Source: Oscillospiraceae bacterium (GTDB lineage: Bacteria; Bacillota; Clostridia; Oscillospirales; CAG-272). From it: a stretch of DNA of 64,000 bases. This document shows, one piece after another, positions 49,849-58,283 of the stretch (within the stretch, counting starts at the first letter, position 1; each line of letters starts with the position of its first letter). The notes under the pieces are model-generated. The model worked only from the letters and a program-made list of their open reading frames with translations. It was not told the DNA's origin and did not search any database. The position numbers and the translations under genes are program-made. Location: NCBI GenBank assembly GCA_015064155.1, contig SVST01000003.1, forward strand, positions 62,700 through 126,699. The letters run 5' to 3'.

Positions 49849-50097
49849 TCACTCCTCCACTGCCTTGAAGTCTACCTTTGCAACGCTTCCGTCCGGTTGC
49901 ATTTGCAGCATTTTCACGCTTTGCTCGGCATTCTCCAATCTCTCGTTGCAAGCGCGGATCAACGCAACCCCCTCGGCATAAAGCTTCAACAGTTCATCCA
50001 AGGGTGCGTCCCCACTCTCTAATTTCTGTAGTATTTCATCAAGTCTTTCCATCGACTCTTCAAATTTCATCGTTTTCTTCGTCATACCCTCTGTCAT
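49849..50097 (-). CDS. xseB: Exodeoxyribonuclease VII small subunit
   Basis: KFEESMERLDEILQKLESGDAPLDELLKLYAEGVAL. Confidence 0.95.
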   Translation of the reverse strand: MTEGMTKKTMKFEESMERLDEILQKLESGDAPLDELLKLYAEGVALIRACNERLENAEQSVKMLQMQPDGSVAKVDFKAVEE

Positions 50098-51299
50098 CCT
50101 TTCTCACGCTCCACGCAAGCTTCAACCTGCCCGTCAAAGAAGCGAATGGTAATTTGATCTCCCCTTTGCAAGGCTTCGGCGGAAGTAACCGTTTCTTCGC
50201 CCTTGCTCACCGCCGCATAGCCTCTGGAAAGCACCGATAACGGGCTGAGTCCCTCCAGCTTTGCGCTCATTCGCAGCATCCGGTTTCGCTTTGCTTCCAA
50301 AGAGCTCTGCACCGATTGCTCCAAAGAACGCTCGCGTTCGCCAAGACGCATTCGAAACCCGTCCAGGATTCGTTCGGGGCTTCGAATCGCGGGTGACGAT
50401 ACCATTTGACGCAATACCCGTTTCTCCTGTGCAATTCTCGCACCTACCAGTTGAGAAAATCGCTGTCCCAGTCCCAAAAGCTGACCCATCAGCTCCGTCC
50501 GATCGGGAACGGCAAGCTCTGCCGCCGCAGACGGTGTGGGGGCACGTCTGTCCGCCACGAAATCGCAAATGGTAAAGTCGCTTTCATGTCCTACCGCCGA
50601 AATCACCGGAATCGGACACGCGGCAATCGTTCTGGCAAGCGTTTCATCATTAAATGCCCAAAGATCCTCTGCCGATCCACCGCCTCTTCCGATGATAATC
50701 ACGTCGCAAAGACCCGTCATACCGAAAAATTCAAGACCCATGCAAAGGTTGGGAGCCGCCTCCGCCCCCTGCACAGCCGACGGGAATAAAATCATTTCAG
50801 CACAGGGGAATCGACGGTTCAAAATATTTTGAATATCGTGTACGGCAGCACCGCTGGGAGAGGTGATAACACCGATCCGCATGGGCATTGACGGCAGCGG
50901 CTTTTTTCTTGCCTCATCAAACAACCCCTCTGCCTCCAATTTTCTTTTCAACTGCTCGTACTGCAATGCAAGCGCACCGACACCGTCCGGTTGCATGCTG
51001 TCGATATAAAGCTGATACTGTCCCGTTGCCTCGTAAACCGACACCCGACCGTGTGCGATCACGCGCATACCGTCCTCGGGACGAAAGGCAAGACGCGAAG
51101 CGTAGCTGCGGAACATGACCGCCTTCAGCTGTCCGTCACGGTCCTTCAGTGTCAGATACGCGTGCCCCGAGGCATACAGCTTGAAATTGGAGATCTCTCC
51201 GCAAACGTAAACGTTGGAAAGCACACGGTCGCCGTCAAGCAGCATTTTGACGTAATCGTTCAATTCCGATACCGAAAGTGTGATTTTGTTTCGTTCCAT
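50094..51299 (-). CDS. xseA: Exodeoxyribonuclease VII large subunit
   Basis: LSVSELNDYVKMLLDGD; VCGEISNFKLYASGHAYLTLKD; IGRGGGSAEDLWAFN. Confidence 0.97.
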   Translation of the reverse strand: MERNKITLSVSELNDYVKMLLDGDRVLSNVYVCGEISNFKLYASGHAYLTLKDRDGQLKAVMFRSYASRLAFRPEDGMRVIAHGRVSVYEATGQYQLYIDSMQPDGVGALALQYEQLKRKLEAEGLFDEARKKPLPSMPMRIGVITSPSGAAVHDIQNILNRRFPCAEMILFPSAVQGAEAAPNLCMGLEFFGMTGLCDVIIIGRGGGSAEDLWAFNDETLARTIAACPIPVISAVGHESDFTICDFVADRRAPTPSAAAELAVPDRTELMGQLLGLGQRFSQLVGARIAQEKRVLRQMVSSPAIRSPERILDGFRMRLGERERSLEQSVQSSLEAKRNRMLRMSAKLEGLSPLSVLSRGYAAVSKGEETVTSAEALQRGDQITIRFFDGQVEACVEREKG

Positions 51300-51320
51300 G
51301 TCTTCCCCCTTTTCGTAAAA

Positions 51321-52274
51321 TCAAGATTTCCTCAAGTACCGTGCGCGACACAAGAGCGCGGTTCCCGCCGCATTATCCGAGGAAAAGCTTGCCTCGGCAA
51401 AATACGTATTTTCTCGACTGCAAAGCCTTCTTTGCAAGCCGACGTTACTCATCACTCCGCCGGCATACACGATCGGCAGATTCCCGTAACACGCGTCGAT
51501 ATGCGCCGTCATTGCGGCAAGCGTTTCCCCAAGGAACGAAAAAACGAACGCGCTGACCATCGGCTTATCCGCAGTTTCCCGCCAAAGCTTTTCGGAAAGA
51601 TTCTGCAGCCCCGAAAGGTTGCAAGAACCGTCCTTTACCGAGATGCGAGGCTTCGGCAGCTTTCCCGAAAAGGTATTTGCCAGCATTTCCATTTCACGTC
51701 CGCACGGAAACCGCAAGCCCATCATCACGCCAACGCGGTCGATTGCTTGTCCGGCATTCAAATCCTCGGTTTTTCCGATCAGCTCCACGGAAAAGCCGTT
51801 TCCGTCGGGAGTTGACAAAAGAACCTCGGTTGTGCCTCCCGACACGTGAAATGCCGCAAAGCGTTCCGCCGACAAAAGACGTTCCCCGGCACCCGATGCA
51901 TACAGTGCCGCCATGATATGTCCCTCTTGATGGGAAAAGGTGAAAACCGGAATCTGCAATGCCGCCGCAAAGCTTTCGGCTGCCGCGCGTCCCGCAAGAA
52001 AGCACGGCATATAAGAACCCTCTGCCCGTCGCGGAAATGCCGAAACACCGACTGCCAGAATCTTCTTCTCGGGAAGCTGTGCGCGTAACTGCTCCATAAT
52101 GCTCGGGAGATTGCGCACGTGCGAAAAGACCGCGTCGCTTTGCCGCAAGCCGCACTCGCCCTCTCGCACGGGCAACGGAATTTTCAAATTGGCAATGACT
52201 TCTCCGTCGAACGAGCAAAGTGCTGCCGACGTAGTATAGTTACTGGTATCGATTCCGAGAAAGCATTCCGTCAT
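51321..52274 (-). CDS. Divergent TsaD/Kae1/YgjD-family paralogue
   Basis: ASKHA fold: FLGIDTSNYTTSAAL, FSHQEGHIMAAL (HxxxH), HVSGGTTEVL, YAGGVMSNVGLQRRL, SSDNAAGTAL; shorter than and altered from canonical TsaD motifs. Confidence 0.8.
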   Translation of the reverse strand: MTECFLGIDTSNYTTSAALCSFDGEVIANLKIPLPVREGECGLRQSDAVFSHVRNLPSIMEQLRAQLPEKKILAVGVSAFPRRAEGSYMPCFLAGRAAAESFAAALQIPVFTFSHQEGHIMAALYASGAGERLLSAERFAAFHVSGGTTEVLLSTPDGNGFSVELIGKTEDLNAGQAIDRVGVMMGLRFPCGREMEMLANTFSGKLPKPRISVKDGSCNLSGLQNLSEKLWRETADKPMVSAFVFSFLGETLAAMTAHIDACYGNLPIVYAGGVMSNVGLQRRLCSRENTYFAEASFSSDNAAGTALLCRARYLRKS

Positions 52275-52693
52275 TGCTTTTTCGCCGCCTCGATCTCGTT
52301 TTTGGCACCATTGAGCAACCCGTTTACAAAGGCTTTCATTTTCTCGTCATCATATTTTTTCACCAGCTCGATTGCCTCATTCAAGGATACCGCCAACGGG
52401 ATATCGTCCATATAGAGCATTTCGTAAATGCAGAGGCGAATTACCGAACGGGAAACCGGCGAAATGCGGGAGGGTTTCCATCCGTTGGAATGGCGAACCA
52501 TACAGCCGTCTATTTCCTCCAAATGCTCCCAAACGCCGAAATAAACCGATTTTATGTATTCATTCCCGATAAACTCGCGATTTTCGGTTGCAAGCGCATA
52601 GATCGTTTCGCGTTCCTCATCCTTGCGAAATTCGGTTTCAAACAAAAGGCGGAAGGCTTCCTCTCTTGCTTCTTTTCTTGTCAGCTGTGCCAT
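52271..52693 (-). CDS. nusB: Transcription antitermination factor NusB
   Basis: MAQLTRKEAREEAFRLLFE; IDGCMVRHSNGWKPSRISPVSRSVIRLCIYEML. Confidence 0.95.
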   Translation of the reverse strand: MAQLTRKEAREEAFRLLFETEFRKDEERETIYALATENREFIGNEYIKSVYFGVWEHLEEIDGCMVRHSNGWKPSRISPVSRSVIRLCIYEMLYMDDIPLAVSLNEAIELVKKYDDEKMKAFVNGLLNGAKNEIEAAKKQ

Positions 52694-52904
52694 AAAGACC
52701 CGTATCCTTTCTTTTTCCTTGTGCGTCATGGAAAGCGACGCATAAAAATCCATCTTACACATTATACAACCAAAATCGCTTTTCGTCAACACCAAAAATG
52801 AATATTATTTAAAAATATTCATTAAAATATACTATTTTTTCTCTCTTCTCAATACTCTGTAAAGAAGAACCCGTATTTTTTTCTACAGAAAGTGAGAATC
52901 GTTT

Positions 52905-53636
52905 ATGTCCAGAAGTCATTTTCGGCAATTGCTGTTTTTTCTCTTTTTTTTACTTCTTCTGAGCGCGGTTGCCCTTGTTTTCTCGTTCGTGGCGTTTCAT
53001 TATGCCGCGCAATCCGTTTCCGACGACTCCCACCCCGCAACAGCCCCCTCCTTTACCGTGGTATTGGACGCGGGACACGGTGGAGAAGACGGCGGTGCCT
53101 CAAGCACGTCGGGCATTCTCGAAAAGGACGTGAATCTTACCGTTACGATGCTGATAAAAGAAATTCTGGAAGCGAACGGTGTGAACGTTGTCATGACGCG
53201 AACCGACGATCGGCTGCTATATGACAAAAACGCAGATTACCAAGGAAGAAAAAAAGCACTTGATCTGTTGGCTCGTCGTACCGTTGCCGAAAACACAGCC
53301 GACAGCATTTTCGTAAGCATTCACTTAAATTCCTACCCATCCGAAAAATATCACGGTCTACAGGTGTGGTACTCTCCGAATCACGAGCATTCAAGAGAGC
53401 TTGCCGCCGCCATTCAAGAAACCGTAAAAGAAACTCTGCAACCCGAAAACAACCGCGAAATCAAAGCCTCTACCTCCTCCATTTATCTTTTACACCACCT
53501 CCAAACACCTGCCGTTTTGGTTGAGTGCGGCTTTCTGTCCAATCCAAACGAAGCCGAGCTGCTGAGCGACCCCGACTATCAAAGGCAATTGGCTTTTTGG
53601 ATTGCGCTGGCAATCATACGCGCGCAAAGTGCTTGA
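52905..53636 (+). CDS. cwlD: N-acetylmuramoyl-L-alanine amidase, CwlD-like
   Basis: VVLDAGHGGEDGGASSTSG; ILEKDVNLTV; SIHLNSYP; VLVECGFLSNPNEAELL. Confidence 0.88.
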   Translation: MSRSHFRQLLFFLFFLLLLSAVALVFSFVAFHYAAQSVSDDSHPATAPSFTVVLDAGHGGEDGGASSTSGILEKDVNLTVTMLIKEILEANGVNVVMTRTDDRLLYDKNADYQGRKKALDLLARRTVAENTADSIFVSIHLNSYPSEKYHGLQVWYSPNHEHSRELAAAIQETVKETLQPENNREIKASTSSIYLLHHLQTPAVLVECGFLSNPNEAELLSDPDYQRQLAFWIALAIIRAQSA

Positions 53637-53683
53637 CAATCGTGGATTTTCCTTGCATTTTCCGCAAAAATCAAGAAAAGCAC

Positions 53684-53712
53684 TTGAAATCGGAGCGTGA
53701 TTGTGATAGAAT
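53684..53712 (+). promoter_or_regulatory. Predicted promoter for radA
   Basis: TTGAAA - 17 nt - TAGAAT. Confidence 0.65.
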
Positions 53713-53746
53713 GAAGCTGACGATCACAACCGAAAGGAGCTTTTAC

Positions 53747-55135
53747 ATGAAAGGCTTAAAAACAGTTTATATCTGCTCCGAATGTGAATATAAATCTCCG
53801 AAATGGATGGGAAAATGCCCGAAATGCGGTGCTTGGAACTCCTTTTGCGAGGACGTGGAAGAACAGTCTCCCTCCTCTGCGACTCTGCCAAAGCGCATTA
53901 GTATGATCCCCACCTCTGACGATAACCGCGCAGTGGAATTTTCAAATCTGCAAATTCCCGATTACATGCGTCAAAATACGGGACTTGGAGAGCTTGACCG
54001 CGTGCTTGGAGGCGGCTTGGTACACGGATCCGTGGTGCTCCTTTCGGGAGAACCCGGGATCGGAAAATCCACGCTTTTGATGCAGATCTGCGATGCCCTG
54101 GGGACTTCTCGTCGCGTTCTCTACATTTCGGGAGAGGAATCGGGCGGTCAGTTGAAGCTGCGCGCCAAAAGATTGGGCATCGGCGGCAACAATCTGTTTA
54201 TTCTGACCGAAACCAACGTGGAAAACATCTTAAAGGAAACCGAAAAAATCAAGCCGAACGTGCTCATCGTGGATTCTATCCAAACCATGTATTCCGCATC
54301 GGTCAACTCAACTCCCGGCAGCATCACACAGGTTAAGGAAACTGCGCTCTCCTTTATCAACAATGCAAAAGCCAAGGGAATGTCGGTTATTATGGTGGGA
54401 CACGTCAACAAGGAAGGAAGCATCGCAGGTCCCAAGGTACTGGAGCACATGGTGGACGCCGTTCTGTATTTTGAGGGAGAGCGTCAGCAGGCATACCGCA
54501 TCATACGCGCCATCAAAAACCGCTACGGATCGACCAACGAGATCGGTGTTTTCGAAATGACCGACAAGGGGCTTTTGGAGGTTGAAAATCCTTCGGAAAT
54601 GCTGCTTGCGGGCAGACCGAAAAACATTTCCGGCAACTGCGCAGTCTGTACGCTGGAGGGAACCCGTCCCTTGATTGCTGAAATCCAAGCACTCGTAACC
54701 CCCACCGCCTTCCCCGCACCGCGCCGTACGACAAACGGCATCGATTATAACCGAATGTGTTTGATTATTGCCGTCCTTGAAAAACGGCTTGGTTTGAAAT
54801 TTTATCAAAACGACGTCTATCTGAACGTCATCGGAGGACTGCATTTAGACGAGCCTGCATCCGATGTGTCCGTAGCAATGGCACTCATTTCTTCCATGAC
54901 GGACCGCATCATTCCCGACGACCTGATCGCAATCGGTGAATTGGGACTGGCGGGCGAGTGTCGCGCGGTATCCAATTTGGAGCAACGCGTCAAGGAAGCG
55001 GCACGTCTGGGATTCGCACACGCGATCGTTCCCTACCGCAATATCGAAAAACGCAACCTTGACTGCGAGGGAATCAACGTCATTCCCATTCGCGGTATTT
55101 ACGAAGTATTGAATATGATGAAAAAGCAAGATTAA
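53747..55135 (+). CDS. radA: DNA repair protein RadA
   Basis: YICSECEYKSPKWMGKCPKCGAW zinc finger; SGEPGIGKSTLLMQ; KNRYGSTNEIGVF. ORF track start (53525) is too early. Confidence 0.97.
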   Translation: MKGLKTVYICSECEYKSPKWMGKCPKCGAWNSFCEDVEEQSPSSATLPKRISMIPTSDDNRAVEFSNLQIPDYMRQNTGLGELDRVLGGGLVHGSVVLLSGEPGIGKSTLLMQICDALGTSRRVLYISGEESGGQLKLRAKRLGIGGNNLFILTETNVENILKETEKIKPNVLIVDSIQTMYSASVNSTPGSITQVKETALSFINNAKAKGMSVIMVGHVNKEGSIAGPKVLEHMVDAVLYFEGERQQAYRIIRAIKNRYGSTNEIGVFEMTDKGLLEVENPSEMLLAGRPKNISGNCAVCTLEGTRPLIAEIQALVTPTAFPAPRRTTNGIDYNRMCLIIAVLEKRLGLKFYQNDVYLNVIGGLHLDEPASDVSVAMALISSMTDRIIPDDLIAIGELGLAGECRAVSNLEQRVKEAARLGFAHAIVPYRNIEKRNLDCEGINVIPIRGIYEVLNMMKKQD

Positions 55136-55150
55136 CCAAAGCAAAAAAAC

Positions 55151-55186
55151 GCCCGTCATATCCGAAAAATTACGGATATGACGGGC
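55151..55186. terminator. Bidirectional terminator between radA and polA
   Basis: GCCCGTCATATCCG ... CGGATATGACGGGC. Confidence 0.88.
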
Positions 55187-55197
55187 ATTTTCTGTTT

Positions 55198-57711
55198 TTA
55201 TTTTGCATCAAACCAGGTTTCACCCGTTTGAATTTCCACACAAAGAGGAACGGTATACGCAACCGCTTCCTCCATCGCACGCTTCAGGATCTCCTCGGCG
55301 GCAGCCGCACAATCACGGTGAGCTTCGATCAAAAGCTCGTCGTGAACCTGCAAAATCAGCCGCGCATCAATCCCGCTTTCCTTGAGCATACTGTGCGCAC
55401 GCACCATTGCCAGCTTGATCACGTCTGCGGCAGTTCCCTGAATCGGGCTGTTCATTGCCACGCGCTCCCCAAACTTTTGTTGCATTTTATTGGTTCCCAT
55501 CAACTCGGGAATATAACGGCGACGTCCGAACAGCGTGCTGACGTATCCTTGCTCGTATCCGAGTTTGATGACGTCCTTCAAATATGCGTCAATTCCGGGA
55601 TAGCTTTCCAAATAGCGGTCGATAAATGCCTGTGCCTCGGCTCGCGAAACACCGATATCATCCGACAACGAAAATGCACCGATTCCATACATAATTCCAA
55701 AATTAACGGCTTTTGCGCGTTTTCGCATCTCAAGCGTCACCTCGCTCGGTGCAACGCCAAACACGGTTGCGGCGGTAGAAGTGTGAATATCCACCCCCTC
55801 CAAAAAGGCATGGATCATATTGCTGTCTCCCGAAACGTGGGCAAGAAGACGCAATTCGATCTGTGAATAATCGGCATCCACGATGACGTAATCTGCGTTT
55901 TCAGGCAGGAAAAATTTTCTCAACTCCCGTCCAAGCTCGGTACGCACGGGAATATTTTGCAGATTTGGCTCGGTAGACGAGAGTCTACCCGTGGCGGTTC
56001 CGGTTTGCTTAAAGGTGGTATGCACGCGTCCGTTTTCATCCGCAACCTTCAAAAGTCCGTCTGCGTAGGTGCTTTTCAGCTTGGTGACCTGTCTGTAGTC
56101 TAAAACGTCCTCGATGATCGGGTGCACGGAGCGCAGCTTTTCCAAAATTTCGGCATTGGTGGAATATCCCGTTTTGGTTTTCTTTGCATGCGGAAGTCCC
56201 AAGGTGTCAAACAAAACCTCACCTAACTGCTTAGGCGAATTGATATTAAATTCCTTGCCCGCGTGAAAATAAATTTGAGATTCCAAGATCTCGGCAACCG
56301 CGGAAAGCTTTTCTCCGTATGCGGCAATCCCCTCCCGATCAATACGAAACCCGACGCGCTCCATGTCCGCAAGCACCTTGGCAAGCGGCATTTCCAAGCG
56401 ATCAAACAGCTCCTTTTGTCCGCTTTCTTCCATTTTTTCCAAAATCGGTTGATACAGGCGATAAACGTATGCCGTGAGCAACCTCTCGTCAACCGATGTC
56501 ACCCCTAAATAATCCGAGAGCAGCGTTGACAGCTCGTAATTGCTTTTTGCCGAGTTGACAAGATACGCACCAAGCATGATATCAAACAAAGAAAGCTCTT
56601 CAAAGGCGGAATCCAAAAACTGCTTATAAAAGCGTTTTACGTCGTAACAAATCAGCGTTTTTCCTTTTAACAAACCGTAAAGCTCAAAAAGCGGCTGTTC
56701 GATCTCCCACACCTCGGTACCGTCCGAAAAACGAACCGTCCCGTCGCTTACGTCGAACGCGATCAGGGAATGCTCGGAGAGCAGCTGTGAAAGCTCGTTT
56801 TGGGTTACAGTTTTCCGCGAAATCGCTTCGGCTTCCGAGGAGGAGATGCCGTCCAGATGAAACCGCTTCAAAAAGACGGAAAACTCCAACCGCGTAAAAA
56901 GACGTTTTACCGATTCGGAATCTCCCCCATTCGTTTGCAAATCGTCAAGCTCCAAGCCTAAAGGGACTTCGCAAAAGATCCGTGCCAAATCACGCGACAG
57001 ATATGCACTGTCCTTGCCGCTTTCCAGCTTGCTGCGCACCGACGGGGTATGCTTTGCCGTGGGTAATTGCTCGTAAACGCCATCCAAGCTGCCGTATTCG
57101 GCAATCAGCTTCAAAGCGGTCTTCTCACCGATTCCGGGAACACCCGGAATGTTGTCCGAGCTATCTCCCATCAGCGCCTTGACGTCAACAAACTGCGAGG
57201 ATTTTACTCCGTATTTTTCAAAGAAAGCCGCCTCGTTCACGTCAATGGTTTCGGCATTTGTTGCAAGCAAAACGTGCGTATTCTCGCCAATGAGCTGCAG
57301 TGCATCTCGGTCACCCGTCATGATATAGGCATCGCACGATCTGCCGCGGCAAAGCTGTGCCAGCGTTCCCAAAATATCGTCAGCCTCGTATTCTTCTTTT
57401 TCAAGGACGGTATATCCCATCGCGCGCAAAAGCTCCTTGGCAACCGGCATCTGCATGGCAAGCTCTTCCGGCATTGGTCGTCTGCCCGCTTTATACGCAT
57501 CGTACATCCGATGGCGGAAGGTCGGTGTCTTCAGATCGAACGCCACCGCGCAATAATCGGGCTTTAACAGCTCCGCCTGCTTGGAGATCATATTAACGAG
57601 CCCGTATAAAGCGTTGGTGTGAAAACCGTCCTTCGTAGTCAGAGGACGCACCCCGTAAAAGGCTCGGTTGAGAATACTGTTTCCGTCAATGGCAAGCAAT
57701 TTCTTTATCAT
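55198..57711 (-). CDS. polA: DNA polymerase I
   Basis: 5'-3' exonuclease domain MIKKLLAIDGNSILNRAFYG; DYSQIELRLLAHVSGD; RRAKAVNFGIMYG-like KRAKAVNFGIMYGIGAF. Confidence 0.97.
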   Translation of the reverse strand: MIKKLLAIDGNSILNRAFYGVRPLTTKDGFHTNALYGLVNMISKQAELLKPDYCAVAFDLKTPTFRHRMYDAYKAGRRPMPEELAMQMPVAKELLRAMGYTVLEKEEYEADDILGTLAQLCRGRSCDAYIMTGDRDALQLIGENTHVLLATNAETIDVNEAAFFEKYGVKSSQFVDVKALMGDSSDNIPGVPGIGEKTALKLIAEYGSLDGVYEQLPTAKHTPSVRSKLESGKDSAYLSRDLARIFCEVPLGLELDDLQTNGGDSESVKRLFTRLEFSVFLKRFHLDGISSSEAEAISRKTVTQNELSQLLSEHSLIAFDVSDGTVRFSDGTEVWEIEQPLFELYGLLKGKTLICYDVKRFYKQFLDSAFEELSLFDIMLGAYLVNSAKSNYELSTLLSDYLGVTSVDERLLTAYVYRLYQPILEKMEESGQKELFDRLEMPLAKVLADMERVGFRIDREGIAAYGEKLSAVAEILESQIYFHAGKEFNINSPKQLGEVLFDTLGLPHAKKTKTGYSTNAEILEKLRSVHPIIEDVLDYRQVTKLKSTYADGLLKVADENGRVHTTFKQTGTATGRLSSTEPNLQNIPVRTELGRELRKFFLPENADYVIVDADYSQIELRLLAHVSGDSNMIHAFLEGVDIHTSTAATVFGVAPSEVTLEMRKRAKAVNFGIMYGIGAFSLSDDIGVSRAEAQAFIDRYLESYPGIDAYLKDVIKLGYEQGYVSTLFGRRRYIPELMGTNKMQQKFGERVAMNSPIQGTAADVIKLAMVRAHSMLKESGIDARLILQVHDELLIEAHRDCAAAAEEILKRAMEEAVAYTVPLCVEIQTGETWFDAK

Positions 57712-57816
57712 AAAATTCGGCATCCTTTCCGCATCATCTGGTAACAGTGTACCACATTTTTTCAGAAAAGTCAATCAAAAGCAAGAAAAAAAGGAGGATT
57801 GCTCCCCCGTTTTTTC

Positions 57817-58005
57817 TTATAGTTCTTCGTCCTCTTCGCAGTCACGCAATTCCTCGGAAAAATCCTCCCGACCGGCACCGCACAACGGACAGCTCCAATT
57901 GTTTGGAAGATCTTCGAAGTCGGTATTTTCTCCGATCCCGTTTTCGGAGTCCCCCACCAGAGGATTATACTCGTAACCGCACAGCTCACAAACATGAATC
58001 AACAT
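57817..58005 (-). CDS. Rubredoxin
   Basis: HVCELCGYEYNPLVGD...FEDLPNNWSCPLCGAGREDF; two CxxC motifs. Confidence 0.93.
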   Translation of the reverse strand: MLIHVCELCGYEYNPLVGDSENGIGENTDFEDLPNNWSCPLCGAGREDFSEELRDCEEDEEL

Positions 58006-58227
58006 TCTGTCACTCTCCTTTTCTCGGGTTGATTGATTGCTTCAAAAACACGAAAAATATAATATCCCAAGCACCGAGGTTTGTCAAGTCCTTTTTTCAT
58101 TTTTTCGGTCACTTTTTCTCAAAAAAGTTGCAATGATCGTTTTCAACAACGCACCCCTCCCACGTCCTCTGCATGGGCAGTATATGTCAAAAGGCGGCGC
58201 CGTGCAATGAAAATGCGAAAAAAAACC

Positions 58228-58254
58228 ATATTTTCGAATCTTGGTTCATACAAT
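58228..58254 (+). promoter_or_regulatory. Predicted sigma-E-type sporulation promoter of the spoVB-like gene
   Basis: ATATT (58228-58232) - 14 nt - CATACAAT (58247-58254), about 30 nt before the ATG at 58284. Confidence 0.75.
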
Positions 58255-58283
58255 TTAAGAGAATACGGAGGTCGGGGTTCAAG

